Of a stretch of DNA of 64,000 nt, positions 26,442 to 34,729 are shown in pieces. The stretch is from Streptomyces sp. T12 (GTDB lineage Bacteria > Actinomycetota > Actinomycetes > Streptomycetales > Streptomycetaceae). A program made the position numbers and the translations under genes. The notes beneath the pieces were generated by a model that was given only the letters and a program-made list of their open reading frames with translations, was not told where the DNA came from and made no database searches. The stretch is taken from assembly GCF_028736035.1 (NCBI RefSeq), contig NZ_CP117866.1, forward strand, positions 6,758,001 to 6,822,000, in the 5' to 3' direction. The stretch's first letter is position 1. Each line of letters starts with the position of its first letter.

Positions 26442-26577
26442 CTTTCAGCCTGTCCGGCGTTTGAGGACGAGGCCCGTTCAGGGCCGAAGCGGGGGTCTGG
26501 GGGTGGCAGCCCCCAGGGACGGGGTCGAAGGGGCGGCAGCCCCTTCAGGAGGGGACGGGCAGGGGCGGCGGGGGCGA
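26442..26577. repeat. Dispersed Streptomyces intergenic element with three hairpins
   Basis: The block starting CAGCCTGTCCGGCGTTTGAG is a familiar repeated intergenic element of Streptomyces chromosomes. It contains three hairpins in a row: 26471-26485 (5-bp stem), 26497-26516 (7 bp) and 26528-26545 (7 bp). It fills most of the 353-bp gap between the sigma-factor start and the MarR stop. I see no gene there. Confidence 0.75.
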
Positions 26578-26622
26578 GATCCGATGCGGCCCTCGCACGC
26601 GCGGTCGCCGAACGACCGTCCC

Positions 26623-27144
26623 TCAGGACGTAGGCGACTCCGCGCCCGCGATCCCCTGCGGTGTCATCCGCGAGGACAACGCGGAGTTGAAGCGGGTGAG
26701 GAGCGTGCAGAACGCCTCGCGCTCCTCCGGGGCCCAGTCGTGTGTCAGCTCGGCCATCAACTGACGCCGCGACGAGCGCACTTCCTCCAGCCGCGACTGC
26801 CCGCGCGGGGACAGCTGGAGCACCACCGCGCGCCCGTCCTCGGGGTGCGAGGTGCGCTTGACGAGCCCCGTGTCGACGAGCGGCGCCACCTGCCGGGTGA
26901 CCGTCGAGGAGTCGATCCCCATGCTCGCGGCGAGCGCCTTGACGCCCATGGGGCCTTCCTTGTCGAGACGGTTGAGCAGCAGGTATGCGGCGCGGTCCAT
27001 GGAGTTGCGCACCTGCCCTACCCCACCGAGCCGGGTCTGTTCGGCACGACGAGCGAACACCGCCACCTCGTGCTGCAGCGTGTCGAGGAGACCGCTGTCA
27101 GCGACGGTCGTCATGTCCATCGACATTTCAGGTGTTGTGGGCAT
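26623..27144 (-). CDS. MarR-family transcriptional regulator
   Basis: A 173-residue winged-helix DNA-binding protein. The recognition region spans about 65-110: MGVKALAASMGIDSSTVTRQV, then the beta-hairpin wing VKRTSHPEDGRAVVLQLSPRG with the family's Asp-Arg pair. Long helices at both ends form the dimer. ATG at 27144 is used; ATGs at 27123 and 27114 are in frame. It diverges from threonine ammonia-lyase with 145 bp between starts, so it may control that gene, itself, or both. Confidence 0.92.
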   Translation of the reverse strand: MPTTPEMSMDMTTVADSGLLDTLQHEVAVFARRAEQTRLGGVGQVRNSMDRAAYLLLNRLDKEGPMGVKALAASMGIDSSTVTRQVAPLVDTGLVKRTSHPEDGRAVVLQLSPRGQSRLEEVRSSRRQLMAELTHDWAPEEREAFCTLLTRFNSALSSRMTPQGIAGAESPTS

Positions 27145-27289
27145 GGCCGGGGGCTCACTTCATGAAGGGGGTGCTGGGTTGGGGGACAGGGTACGCGGCC
27201 GGGACGCGGGGTGTACCGGCGCTGCGCAAACACATCTCGGTGCTTGGTCACACCAGGGCCTTGCGCCTGTGAACTGCGAGACTTGAGTC

Positions 27290-28519
27290 ATGAGCTACCG
27301 CACGGCTGACTCCTTGCCTCCCGTCACGCTCGACGACGTGCGCGGCGCCCAGAAGATGCTGACGGGCGTGGCGCGGGTGACGGCGATGGAGGGCAGCAGG
27401 CACCTGTCCCAGCTGGTGGGCGCCCCGGTGCACTTCAAGTGCGAGAACCTCCAGCGGACGGGATCGTTCAAGCTGCGCGGCGCCTACGTCCGGATCGCCG
27501 GGCTGCTCCCGCAGGAGCGGGCGGCGGGAGTCGTGGCCGCCAGCGCCGGCAACCACGCGCAGGGCGTCGCCCTGGCGTCGTCGCTGCTCGGCGTGCGCTC
27601 CACGGTGTTCATGCCGAAGGGCGCCCCGCTGCCGAAGATCAGCGCCACGAGGGACTACGGCGCCGAGGTGCGCCTGTACGGCCAGGTGGTCGACGAGACG
27701 CTGGTGGCCGCGCAGGAGTACGCGGCCGAGACGGGCGCGGTGTTCATCCACCCCTTCGACCACCCCGACATCATCGCGGGCCAGGGCACGGTCGGCCTGG
27801 AGATCCTCGAACAGTGCCCGGAGGTGCGGACGATCGTCGTCGGCATCGGCGGCGGCGGGCTCGCGGCGGGCATCGCGACGGCGGTGAAGGCGCTGCGGCC
27901 CGACGTGCGGATCGTGGGCGTACAGGCGGCGGGCGCGGCGGCGTTCCCGCCCTCGCTGGCGGCCGGGCACCCGGTCGCGGTCGACAACCCGGCGACGATG
28001 GCCGACGGCATCAAGGTCGGACGGCCCGGTGACGTGCCGTTCCGGATCATCGGCGACCTGGTGGACGAGGTCCGTACGGTCACCGAGGACGAGCTGGCCA
28101 CCGCCCTGCTGCTGTGCCTGGAGCGGGCCAAGCTGGTCGTCGAACCTGCCGGGGCGAGCCCCGTCGCGGCGCTGCTGAGCGACCCCGGCGCCTTCGAGGG
28201 CCCGGTCGTCGCGGTGCTGTCCGGCGGCAACGTCGACCCGGTGCTGCTCCAGCGCGTCCTACGGCACGGCATGGCCGCGCAGGGCCGCTACCTGGCCGTA
28301 CGGCTGCGGCTGACGGACCGGCCGGGCGCGCTCGCCACGCTTCTCGGGGTGTTGTCAGTGGTGGACGCTAACGTCCTCGATGTGAGCCACGTACGGACCG
28401 ACCCACGGCTCGGGCTCACGGAGGCGGAGGTCGAGCTGCACCTGGAGACGAAGGGCACCGCGCACTGCGTCGAGGTCGGCCAGGCTCTGCGCGAGGCGGG
28501 CTACACGGTCATCGGCTGA
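27290..28519 (+). CDS. ilvA: Threonine ammonia-lyase
   Basis: A 409-residue fold-type II PLP enzyme that converts L-threonine to 2-oxobutanoate and ammonia, feeding isoleucine synthesis and propionyl-CoA. The PLP lysine is in TGSFKLRGAY, the glycine loop is GIGGGGLAAG, and the C-terminal serine-type region is SGGNVDP. A single ACT domain (about 325-405, RLRLTDRPGALATLLGVLS) follows, for allosteric control. One ACT domain rather than two fits the shorter form common in actinobacteria. ATG at 27290 gives the expected N-terminus. Confidence 0.95.
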   Translation: MSYRTADSLPPVTLDDVRGAQKMLTGVARVTAMEGSRHLSQLVGAPVHFKCENLQRTGSFKLRGAYVRIAGLLPQERAAGVVAASAGNHAQGVALASSLLGVRSTVFMPKGAPLPKISATRDYGAEVRLYGQVVDETLVAAQEYAAETGAVFIHPFDHPDIIAGQGTVGLEILEQCPEVRTIVVGIGGGGLAAGIATAVKALRPDVRIVGVQAAGAAAFPPSLAAGHPVAVDNPATMADGIKVGRPGDVPFRIIGDLVDEVRTVTEDELATALLLCLERAKLVVEPAGASPVAALLSDPGAFEGPVVAVLSGGNVDPVLLQRVLRHGMAAQGRYLAVRLRLTDRPGALATLLGVLSVVDANVLDVSHVRTDPRLGLTEAEVELHLETKGTAHCVEVGQALREAGYTVIG

Positions 28520-28578
28520 GACACGATCGGGAGAAAGCCCAGGTCGGAGGCTCTTTGTCACTCATTCGGGCAATTCCG

Positions 28579-28607
28579 TTGAGAGACGCGATACATCGCG
28601 TTATGGT
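28579..28607 (+). promoter_or_regulatory. Promoter with a palindromic operator in its spacer, upstream of the DrrAB-like genes
   Basis: TTGAGA (28579-28584), a 17-bp spacer and TATGGT (28602-28607) make a good promoter. The spacer holds a perfect dyad, ACGCGAT-AC-ATCGCGT (28586-28601). A repressor bound there would block RNA polymerase. The style resembles PadR or TetR sites. No such regulator gene is adjacent. Confidence 0.7.
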
Positions 28608-28704
28608 GTGTCTCGTATCCCCGCCGCAGCGCTGAGTGATGAGCGCGGAACGAAAAGTGCAAACCTAGGCTTTCCGAAGTTTCCCCGAAGACGTGGAGAT
28701 TCAT

Positions 28705-29682
28705 ATGCCAGGCGCCATCTATGCCGAAGGCCTGGTGAAGACCTTCGGTGACGTAAGGGCTCTGGACGGCGTCGACCTCGATGTCCCCGAGGGCACGGTC
28801 CTCGGCCTGCTCGGGCCGAACGGCGCGGGCAAGACGACGACCGTCCGCTGTCTGACCACCCTGTTGCGCCCCGACAGCGGCTCGGCGGTCGTCGCGGGCA
28901 TCGACGTCCTCAAGCATCCCGACGCCGTGCGCCGCTCCATCGGCCTGTCCGGCCAGTTCGCGGCGGTCGACGAGTACCTCACCGGCCGCGAGAACCTGCA
29001 GATGGTCGGCCAGCTCTACCAGATGAAGGCGAAGGCGGCGAAGGCCCGCGCGGTCGAACTGCTGGAACAGTTCGACCTCGCCGACGCCGCCGACCGGCCC
29101 ACGAAGACCTACTCCGGCGGCATGCGCCGCCGCCTCGACCTCGCGGCCGCCCTGGTCGTCTCACCGCCCGTGATGTTCATGGACGAGCCGACGACCGGAC
29201 TCGACCCGCGCAACCGTCAGTTGCTGTGGGAGGTCATAAAGCGGCTGGTCTCGGGCGGCACGACGCTGCTGCTGACCACCCAGTACCTCGAAGAGGCCGA
29301 TCACCTCGCGCACGAGATCGCGGTGGTCGACCACGGCCATGTCATCGCCACGGGCACCTCCGACCAGCTCAAGGCCCGCACCGGCGGTGAGCGCGTCGAG
29401 GTCGTGGTGCACGAGCGCGAGGACATCCAGACCGCCTCCGAGGTGTTGCGCGGCTTCGGCAAGGGCGACACCGCGGTCGAGGACCACATGCGCAAGCTCA
29501 CCGTGCCCGTGACCGGAGGCGCCAAGCTGCTCGCCGAGGTCATCCGCGAGCTCGACACCCGCGGCATCGAGATCGACGACATCGGGCTGCGCCGCCCGAC
29601 CCTCGACGACGTGTTCCTGTCCCTGACGGGACACGTGGCCGAGGTGAAGGACGAGGAGAACGGCAAGGAGGCCGTCAAGTGA
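28705..29682 (+). CDS. DrrA-family ABC exporter ATPase
   Basis: A 325-residue ATPase of the daunorubicin-resistance family. It has Walker A GPNGAGKTTTV, signature YSGGMRRRLDLA, Walker B VMFMDEPTTGLDP and a C-terminal DUF4162-like domain (about 230-310) typical of DrrA. It energises the ABC-2 permease encoded next. ATG at 28705 has GGAG 8 nt upstream; an earlier ATG at 28693 lacks one. Export of a drug or lipid-like compound is likely; nothing in the window names the substrate. The leader carries a promoter with an operator-like palindrome. Confidence 0.94.
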   Translation: MPGAIYAEGLVKTFGDVRALDGVDLDVPEGTVLGLLGPNGAGKTTTVRCLTTLLRPDSGSAVVAGIDVLKHPDAVRRSIGLSGQFAAVDEYLTGRENLQMVGQLYQMKAKAAKARAVELLEQFDLADAADRPTKTYSGGMRRRLDLAAALVVSPPVMFMDEPTTGLDPRNRQLLWEVIKRLVSGGTTLLLTTQYLEEADHLAHEIAVVDHGHVIATGTSDQLKARTGGERVEVVVHEREDIQTASEVLRGFGKGDTAVEDHMRKLTVPVTGGAKLLAEVIRELDTRGIEIDDIGLRRPTLDDVFLSLTGHVAEVKDEENGKEAVK

Positions 29683-29701
29683 GTCGCAAGGAGCTGGTCA
29701 A

Positions 29702-30508
29702 GTGAGCACCGTGAACGATTCCCTGGTCATCGCCCGACGGAATCTGATTCGCATGACCCGGATTCCCGAGATGATTCTTTTCGGGCTGATCCAGCCCATC
29801 ATGTTCGTCGTCCTCTTCACGTACGTCTTCGGCGGCTCGATGAAGATCGGCAACACCACCGACCCGGACGTCTACAAGAACTTCCTGATGGCCGGCATCT
29901 TCGCCCAGACCGTCACCTTCGCCACAGCGGGTGCGGGCGCTGGAATCGCCGACGACATGCACAAGGGGCTCATCGACCGGTTCCGCTCGTTGCCGATGGC
30001 GCGCGGTGCGGTGCTGACCGGTCGCACCGTCGCCGACCTCGTGCAGACGGCCCTGACCCTGTTGGTCCTGGCGATTGTGGCGCTGCTCGTGGGCTGGCGC
30101 CCCGGCTCCATGGAACCGACCAACTTCGGAAAGATCTTGGGCGGCTTCGGCCTGCTGCTTCTCCTGGGATACGCCTTCACCTGGATCGGTGCGCTGATCG
30201 GTCTGACCGTGCGCACCCCGGAGGCGGCGACCTCGGGGGGTCTGATCTGGCTCTTCCCGGTGACGTTCATCTCGACCGCCTTCGTGGACTCCGGTCAGAT
30301 GACGCCCTGGCTGCGACACATCGCCGAATGGAACCCGTTCAGCGCGACCGTGCAGGCATGCCGCGAACTCTTCGGCGACCCCGGCCTCTCCCAGTCCGAC
30401 GCCTGGCCGATGCAGCATCCGGTGTGGGCGTCGGTGATCTACTCGATCCTGATCGTCGTCATTTTCCGCACACTCGCGGTCCGCAAGTACCGCCGGGCAG
30501 ACGGTTGA
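29702..30508 (+). CDS. DrrB-family ABC-2 exporter permease
   Basis: A 268-residue membrane protein with six predicted helices and the ABC-2 signature region around GLTVRTPEAATSGGLIWLFPVTFIS. It pairs with the upstream DrrA-like ATPase. The start is GTG at 29702 with AAGGAG 8 nt upstream. The sequence GTCAAGTGAG spanning the drrA-like stop is repeated 27 bp later over this start, suggesting a local duplication. A clear terminator follows, so the two genes form one transcript. Confidence 0.93.
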   Translation: MSTVNDSLVIARRNLIRMTRIPEMILFGLIQPIMFVVLFTYVFGGSMKIGNTTDPDVYKNFLMAGIFAQTVTFATAGAGAGIADDMHKGLIDRFRSLPMARGAVLTGRTVADLVQTALTLLVLAIVALLVGWRPGSMEPTNFGKILGGFGLLLLLGYAFTWIGALIGLTVRTPEAATSGGLIWLFPVTFISTAFVDSGQMTPWLRHIAEWNPFSATVQACRELFGDPGLSQSDAWPMQHPVWASVIYSILIVVIFRTLAVRKYRRADG

Positions 30509-30525
30509 TGCTCCGCCCCTGCCGG

Positions 30526-30561
30526 AAAGGCCCCGCTCGGCATACGCCGGACGGGGCTTTT
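30526..30561 (+). terminator. Intrinsic terminator of the DrrAB-like operon
   Basis: AAAGGCCCCG pairs with CGGGGCTTTT across an inner CGGC/GCCG stem (30526-30561), ending in TTTT. Confidence 0.85.
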
Positions 30562-30716
30562 CGGTTGGTGGCGGCTGCCTCGCATCAGCGACCTCGGACA
30601 GCCGCTGTCCTGGCGCGCCATCGGCGCATATTGGAGTATTTGCCGCTAATCTCCGGTAACTGTACGAAGTCGATCTCTCGCGGATCGCAACCACCTCACT
30701 CCACCGGAGATGAAAC

Positions 30717-31010
30717 ATGCGCAAGCTTCGCAAGGCGGCCGTCATGGTCGTTGCCCTCGGCAGCGTCGGGCTCCTGAGCTCCGGCACCGCCACCGCCCAG
30801 GGCGACGACGGTCACGGCGGCAAGGGCGGGGGCCAGTACAGCGTCCTGCAGAGCAGCAGCTGCAAGTCGCACGACCTCAACCTCGACATTCTCGGCCAGG
30901 TCGGCATTCTCAACGGCCTGCTGGGCAACGCGCTCAACGGCGAAGGCAACGCGGGCGGGCAGGACAAGCACCTGGGCTCAACCATGGGCTGCGACAACAA
31001 GGCCTTCTAG
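30717..31010 (+). CDS. Small secreted protein with two cysteines (weakly rodlin-like)
   Basis: A 97-residue precursor. The signal peptide MRKLRKAAVMVVALGSVGLL is cleaved near ATA (about 27). The mature part is about 70 residues, with a Gly/His/Asp-rich start, one Cys in SSSCKSHDLN, a hydrophobic alternating stretch (LDILGQVGILNGLLGNAL) and a second Cys near the C-terminus (MGCDN). The pattern Cys - hydrophobic beta-like stretch - Cys recalls rodlins and other small Streptomyces surface proteins, but the match is weak. GGAG lies 9 nt before the ATG. No chaplin motif is present. Confidence 0.75.
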   Translation: MRKLRKAAVMVVALGSVGLLSSGTATAQGDDGHGGKGGGQYSVLQSSSCKSHDLNLDILGQVGILNGLLGNALNGEGNAGGQDKHLGSTMGCDNKAF

Positions 31011-31206
31011 GGCGAGATTCGAGCAATGCTGTTGTGTCGGGTTGGCCGTTCGGGACAGACGCGGGCGGCCAGCCAGACGATGGCCGTGCACGCTGCCCCG
31101 GTGTGATCACTCAGCCGGGTGATCCCGGGCACCTGATCAGCGGGAAAGAGGCCAGTGCGCGGTGTGGCCGTGACGAAGCACCGTGAAGTGCCCATAGGTT
31201 GCGTGC

Positions 31207-32391
31207 GTGGTCGGTACCTCGCTTCCCCCGCAGGCGTTTCCCCGCACTGCGGCATCCAGCAATCCTCAGGCGCCAAGTGCGCGTTCCTGGTGGGCCGGTG
31301 GGCTGTGTGTGGCGGCCTTCTCGCTGGCTGCCTATACGGGGTTTCGGCTGCCGTCGCTCTGGACCATGACGCTTCAGACGACATCGCTGGCCGACGGGTT
31401 CCACCGCCGCTTCCTCGTCGCCACCGTGCTCCAACCGATCGCCGAGTGGGCAGGGAATGCCTACTCGTTCTATGCGGCCTTCTCGTTCGGCATCCTGGCG
31501 CTGCTGCTCGCCCTCATCGTCACCACTGTGGTGCGGGCCACGACGCCGGTCCGGCGATGGCTGCCGGTGGCGTTCTTCCTTCACCCGGCGGGCGCCTACC
31601 TGTTCCATGAGGTCGGCTACCTCGACCAGGTCCTGTTCCTTCTGCTGTTCGTCGCTCTGTGGCTCGGCCGCCGCGGCTGGTGGTGGACGGGGACGCTGGT
31701 GATGATGCTGGCGCCGACGGCCCATGAGATCAGTGCGCTGACCGTGATCCCGGTGTGGCTGCTGGCCGTGTGGCACTCGTCGCTGCCGACGCGCACCGCG
31801 TTCGCAGCAAGCATCCTGCCGGTGGCGGTGAACGCACTGCTGTTCGCCGTGCCGCCCGCGGTTCCGGGAGCGCGAGAACATCTGATCACGCGGATCAGCG
31901 AGGGTGACTGGAACTGGCGCGAAGACGCGTTCGCGCTCTTCTTCCGTACGCAGGCCGAGAGCTGGAGTGCCTACGACCCGTGGAACATCGCGCTGTATCT
32001 GGCTCCGCTCGTCCTTGCCGTCATCACGGTGACGGCTGTCGTCGTCGGGCCCGGCCACGACGCGCGCGGCTGGGTGACACGCTTCCTGGCCCTGGGCGCG
32101 AGTGGCGCGCCGTTCTTGCTGTCGTTCGGCGGGTGGGATCGGCACCGGTGGGCGTTCTTGCTCTGCGTGAACCTCGCCGTCGTCGCGTGGGTGTGGTGCG
32201 ACGGTCACGAGAACATGAAGCGTGCGGTGGTCGCACTCGGGCTGGGACTCTTGCTGATCACACATGTGCCACTGGACTATTTCGACGGGTTCAAGTCCGT
32301 GCCGCTGACCGGTACCGCGTTCATGTCCTACGAGGAGGGAGCGCACCCAGGCCCCCTCGGTGGTCCGTTTGACGTGCCGCTTCGCTGGTAG
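31207..32391 (+). CDS. Polytopic membrane protein, unknown function
   Basis: A 394-residue protein with about nine or ten hydrophobic segments and long Trp/Leu-rich helices. The layout resembles membrane glycan-synthesis or lipid-carrier enzymes (a conserved-looking His in FLHPAGAYLFHEVGYLDQ and APTAHEISAL), but I do not recognise a family. The start is GTG at 31207 with weak ribosome-binding context. It converges on the NACHT gene with only 22 bp between stops. The 196-bp gap upstream holds a GGCCG/CGGCC pairing near 31042 but no gene that I can see. Confidence 0.7.
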   Translation: MVGTSLPPQAFPRTAASSNPQAPSARSWWAGGLCVAAFSLAAYTGFRLPSLWTMTLQTTSLADGFHRRFLVATVLQPIAEWAGNAYSFYAAFSFGILALLLALIVTTVVRATTPVRRWLPVAFFLHPAGAYLFHEVGYLDQVLFLLLFVALWLGRRGWWWTGTLVMMLAPTAHEISALTVIPVWLLAVWHSSLPTRTAFAASILPVAVNALLFAVPPAVPGAREHLITRISEGDWNWREDAFALFFRTQAESWSAYDPWNIALYLAPLVLAVITVTAVVVGPGHDARGWVTRFLALGASGAPFLLSFGGWDRHRWAFLLCVNLAVVAWVWCDGHENMKRAVVALGLGLLLITHVPLDYFDGFKSVPLTGTAFMSYEEGAHPGPLGGPFDVPLRW

Positions 32392-32413
32392 CAAGGCATC
32401 GCGATCTTTCCGG

Positions 32414-34510
32414 TCACGACACCCATCGCTGGAACTCGCGGTGCCGGAACTGGTACGCGCCACCGGAGGTACGCAGCAGGCCGCCCTCGTACGACCACCG
32501 CAGGAACCGTCCGAGCCGATACGGGAGCCGGCCGCGCAGGCACAGGAGGAACACCAGGTACCTCCGGCCGCCGCCGAAGTCCGACACCCACCGCAGAGCC
32601 GCGGCCATCAGGCCGAAGGTCAGCACGTCGAGGATCGGCACCGAGGAGAGCACCAGCACGTCCGAGAAGGACATCACCCACCAGGCCACCGCCATGGAGA
32701 GCCCGGCAACGACGAACACGGCGCACCCGAAGAGGAGGTCGCCCCTCAGTACGTAGCGCCACCTCACGGCCGCGTTGACATCAGGCGGGTACGTACCGGT
32801 GAAGGTGTGGGTGAGGCCCGTTCCGTGCACGATCCGCACGCCCAGGAGGACCGACCAGAACACGGCGAGAGCGGGAAGGAACGAGACGAGCGAGCCGAAG
32901 CCGAGCGCGTCGGCGAGCCACGCGAGGGGGAGGGCTGCCAGCCCGCCCAGCCCGCCGAGTACGAGCCCCACCGGCACCGTGTCGATGGCCAGGCTCAGCG
33001 TCGCCCCCGAGAACACCCGCCCCCAAGGCACACACATCGGCAAGTCGCCCCCCTGCCCGGAGACGTCCCTCGCCAACAGCGCGGCACCGAGCCCGGCAAC
33101 GGCGAACAGCCAGGACCCCGGACTCTCCCTGACGAGCACCAAGGGCAGCACAAGCCCGAGGAAGACGAGCACGGCCGCCACCGCGTCCGCGTGGCGCACG
33201 CGGTCGACGCCCGCGATCGGCCACAGCCAGGGACGGTGGATGTCGACGCGTTCCCCGGCAGCGGATCCGCTGTGCAGGTGGCGGGCGATCACTGAGAGCC
33301 AGCCCCGGACCCGCTCGGCGTCGTACCGCGACGGGCGGAGGTCCACGACGGCTGGGATGAACAGGGAGAGCAGGTGGTCCTTGAGCGCTCGCGCCGTGGA
33401 GTGGGCGAAGAGTTCCGAGGGGTCGCCGCGCCGGTGGTAGACGGCCTTGACGAGGAAGAGCCACCACGGCGTCGCCAGGGTCTCGCGCAGCACGTCGGAC
33501 GCGGGCAGGCCGTGGGCGAACCTCTGCCAGCGCTCCTCGTCCTCGAACACCGTGGTCAGATGCGCCGCGACATGCTCGTGGCTCAGCGGGTCGATGTCGA
33601 CGCCGACCGCGTGTTCCAGACGCTCCAGTCGTGGCAGGGCGTCGTAGTGGGCCGTGCGGCACAGCAGGACCAGCGGAAACTCCGACACCTTGCCGCCGTG
33701 GTTGCTGAGCACCTTCAACGCCGCCAGGGCGCGCGGGGCTTGAGGGTCCGGCAGCTGCTGCCCGTCCGGCCCGTACACAGGATCGCCGTTCGCGTCGGTG
33801 CGGCCGGGGTCCATCTCGTCCAAGCCGTCGAGGACGGGCAGCACGAGCCCGTTCCCCACGATCCATTTCGCCCGCTCCTCGGACGTACCGGCCCTGGTCA
33901 CATGCCCGATCAGGAGCTTCTCGAAGGGAACCTTCATGTCCCATTCGGCCAGCGACACCCGTACGGGCACGGGGTCGTCCGGCGTGCGCTGCTTGATGAG
34001 GTCGCGCACCAACTCCACTGACAGCACCGTCTTCCCCGCGCCGGGGGCGCCTGTGACGACCAGGCGAGGCTTCGAACAGGCCCGGTAATACGCGGCGATG
34101 CCCGGAAGGCCGGCGTCCGCCGCAGGGCCGCCTCCCTCGACCTGCCCGCGCTCCGGGCCTCTGCCGGGGTTCGCGTCACGAGGGCGCCGCGTGAAGGTGA
34201 GAGTGAGCTGCTCCTCGTCCTTGCCCACCAGGGCACGAAACTGTTTGTTTTCGGCGGCCAGGATTTTCTTCGCCAGGGTTTCGGCAGCGCTCTGAGCGAA
34301 ACTCAGCGCGTCCTCCGACTGCGGAAGAGCCTTGCGGGCCGCCTCCCAACCGGCCAGCGCGACAGCGAGCCCCACAGCCGCGAGCACCATCGACACGATG
34401 GAGGACGTGCTGCTCGCGTCCTGTCCGCCCCGCAACAGCTGTACGACTGCCCAGCCTGCCGCGCACGCGATGAGCAGACCGGTGATCAGCCACCTCAAGG
34501 CCCTCGTCAT
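32414..34510 (-). CDS. NACHT-domain NTPase with N- and C-terminal membrane segments
   Basis: A 698-residue STAND-class NTPase. Two N-terminal helices (about 4-24 and 36-56) and a coiled linker precede the NACHT domain: P-loop VTGAPGAGKT (about 145-155) and a Walker B with the acidic NACHT signature LPVLDGLDEMD. A helical region then leads to about six C-terminal membrane helices and the terminal motif YQFRHREFQRW, which recurs at the end of actinobacterial NACHT proteins. The start is ATG at 34510 with GGGGAAG upstream. Some bacterial NACHT proteins defend against phage; here the membrane array could be the effector. That is inference. Confidence 0.85.
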   Translation of the reverse strand: MTRALRWLITGLLIACAAGWAVVQLLRGGQDASSTSSIVSMVLAAVGLAVALAGWEAARKALPQSEDALSFAQSAAETLAKKILAAENKQFRALVGKDEEQLTLTFTRRPRDANPGRGPERGQVEGGGPAADAGLPGIAAYYRACSKPRLVVTGAPGAGKTVLSVELVRDLIKQRTPDDPVPVRVSLAEWDMKVPFEKLLIGHVTRAGTSEERAKWIVGNGLVLPVLDGLDEMDPGRTDANGDPVYGPDGQQLPDPQAPRALAALKVLSNHGGKVSEFPLVLLCRTAHYDALPRLERLEHAVGVDIDPLSHEHVAAHLTTVFEDEERWQRFAHGLPASDVLRETLATPWWLFLVKAVYHRRGDPSELFAHSTARALKDHLLSLFIPAVVDLRPSRYDAERVRGWLSVIARHLHSGSAAGERVDIHRPWLWPIAGVDRVRHADAVAAVLVFLGLVLPLVLVRESPGSWLFAVAGLGAALLARDVSGQGGDLPMCVPWGRVFSGATLSLAIDTVPVGLVLGGLGGLAALPLAWLADALGFGSLVSFLPALAVFWSVLLGVRIVHGTGLTHTFTGTYPPDVNAAVRWRYVLRGDLLFGCAVFVVAGLSMAVAWWVMSFSDVLVLSSVPILDVLTFGLMAAALRWVSDFGGGRRYLVFLLCLRGRLPYRLGRFLRWSYEGGLLRTSGGAYQFRHREFQRWVS

Positions 34511-34729
34511 GTGCTTCCCCCCGGCCCAGGGCACGACAATCTCCCGCTGCAGCAAAGGTAGTTGACGACCGAGCAGCCCCGTCGCGGCCCGCCGAAAGAA
34601 TCTTGGGCGCAGCCGCCGACGGATCTGACGCCGTCTCGACGGGGTACGGCAAATGGCCGCGTCGAGGCGGCAGCGACTGGTTCAGGGCTGGATGCTGGGG
34701 ATCATGGATATCCGGTCAAGGGGCATGCC

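Noticed and set aside
30717..31010. Chaplin call for the small secreted protein
   Set aside because: The chaplin domain pattern (two Cys in a conserved Gly/Asn/Val frame) is absent.
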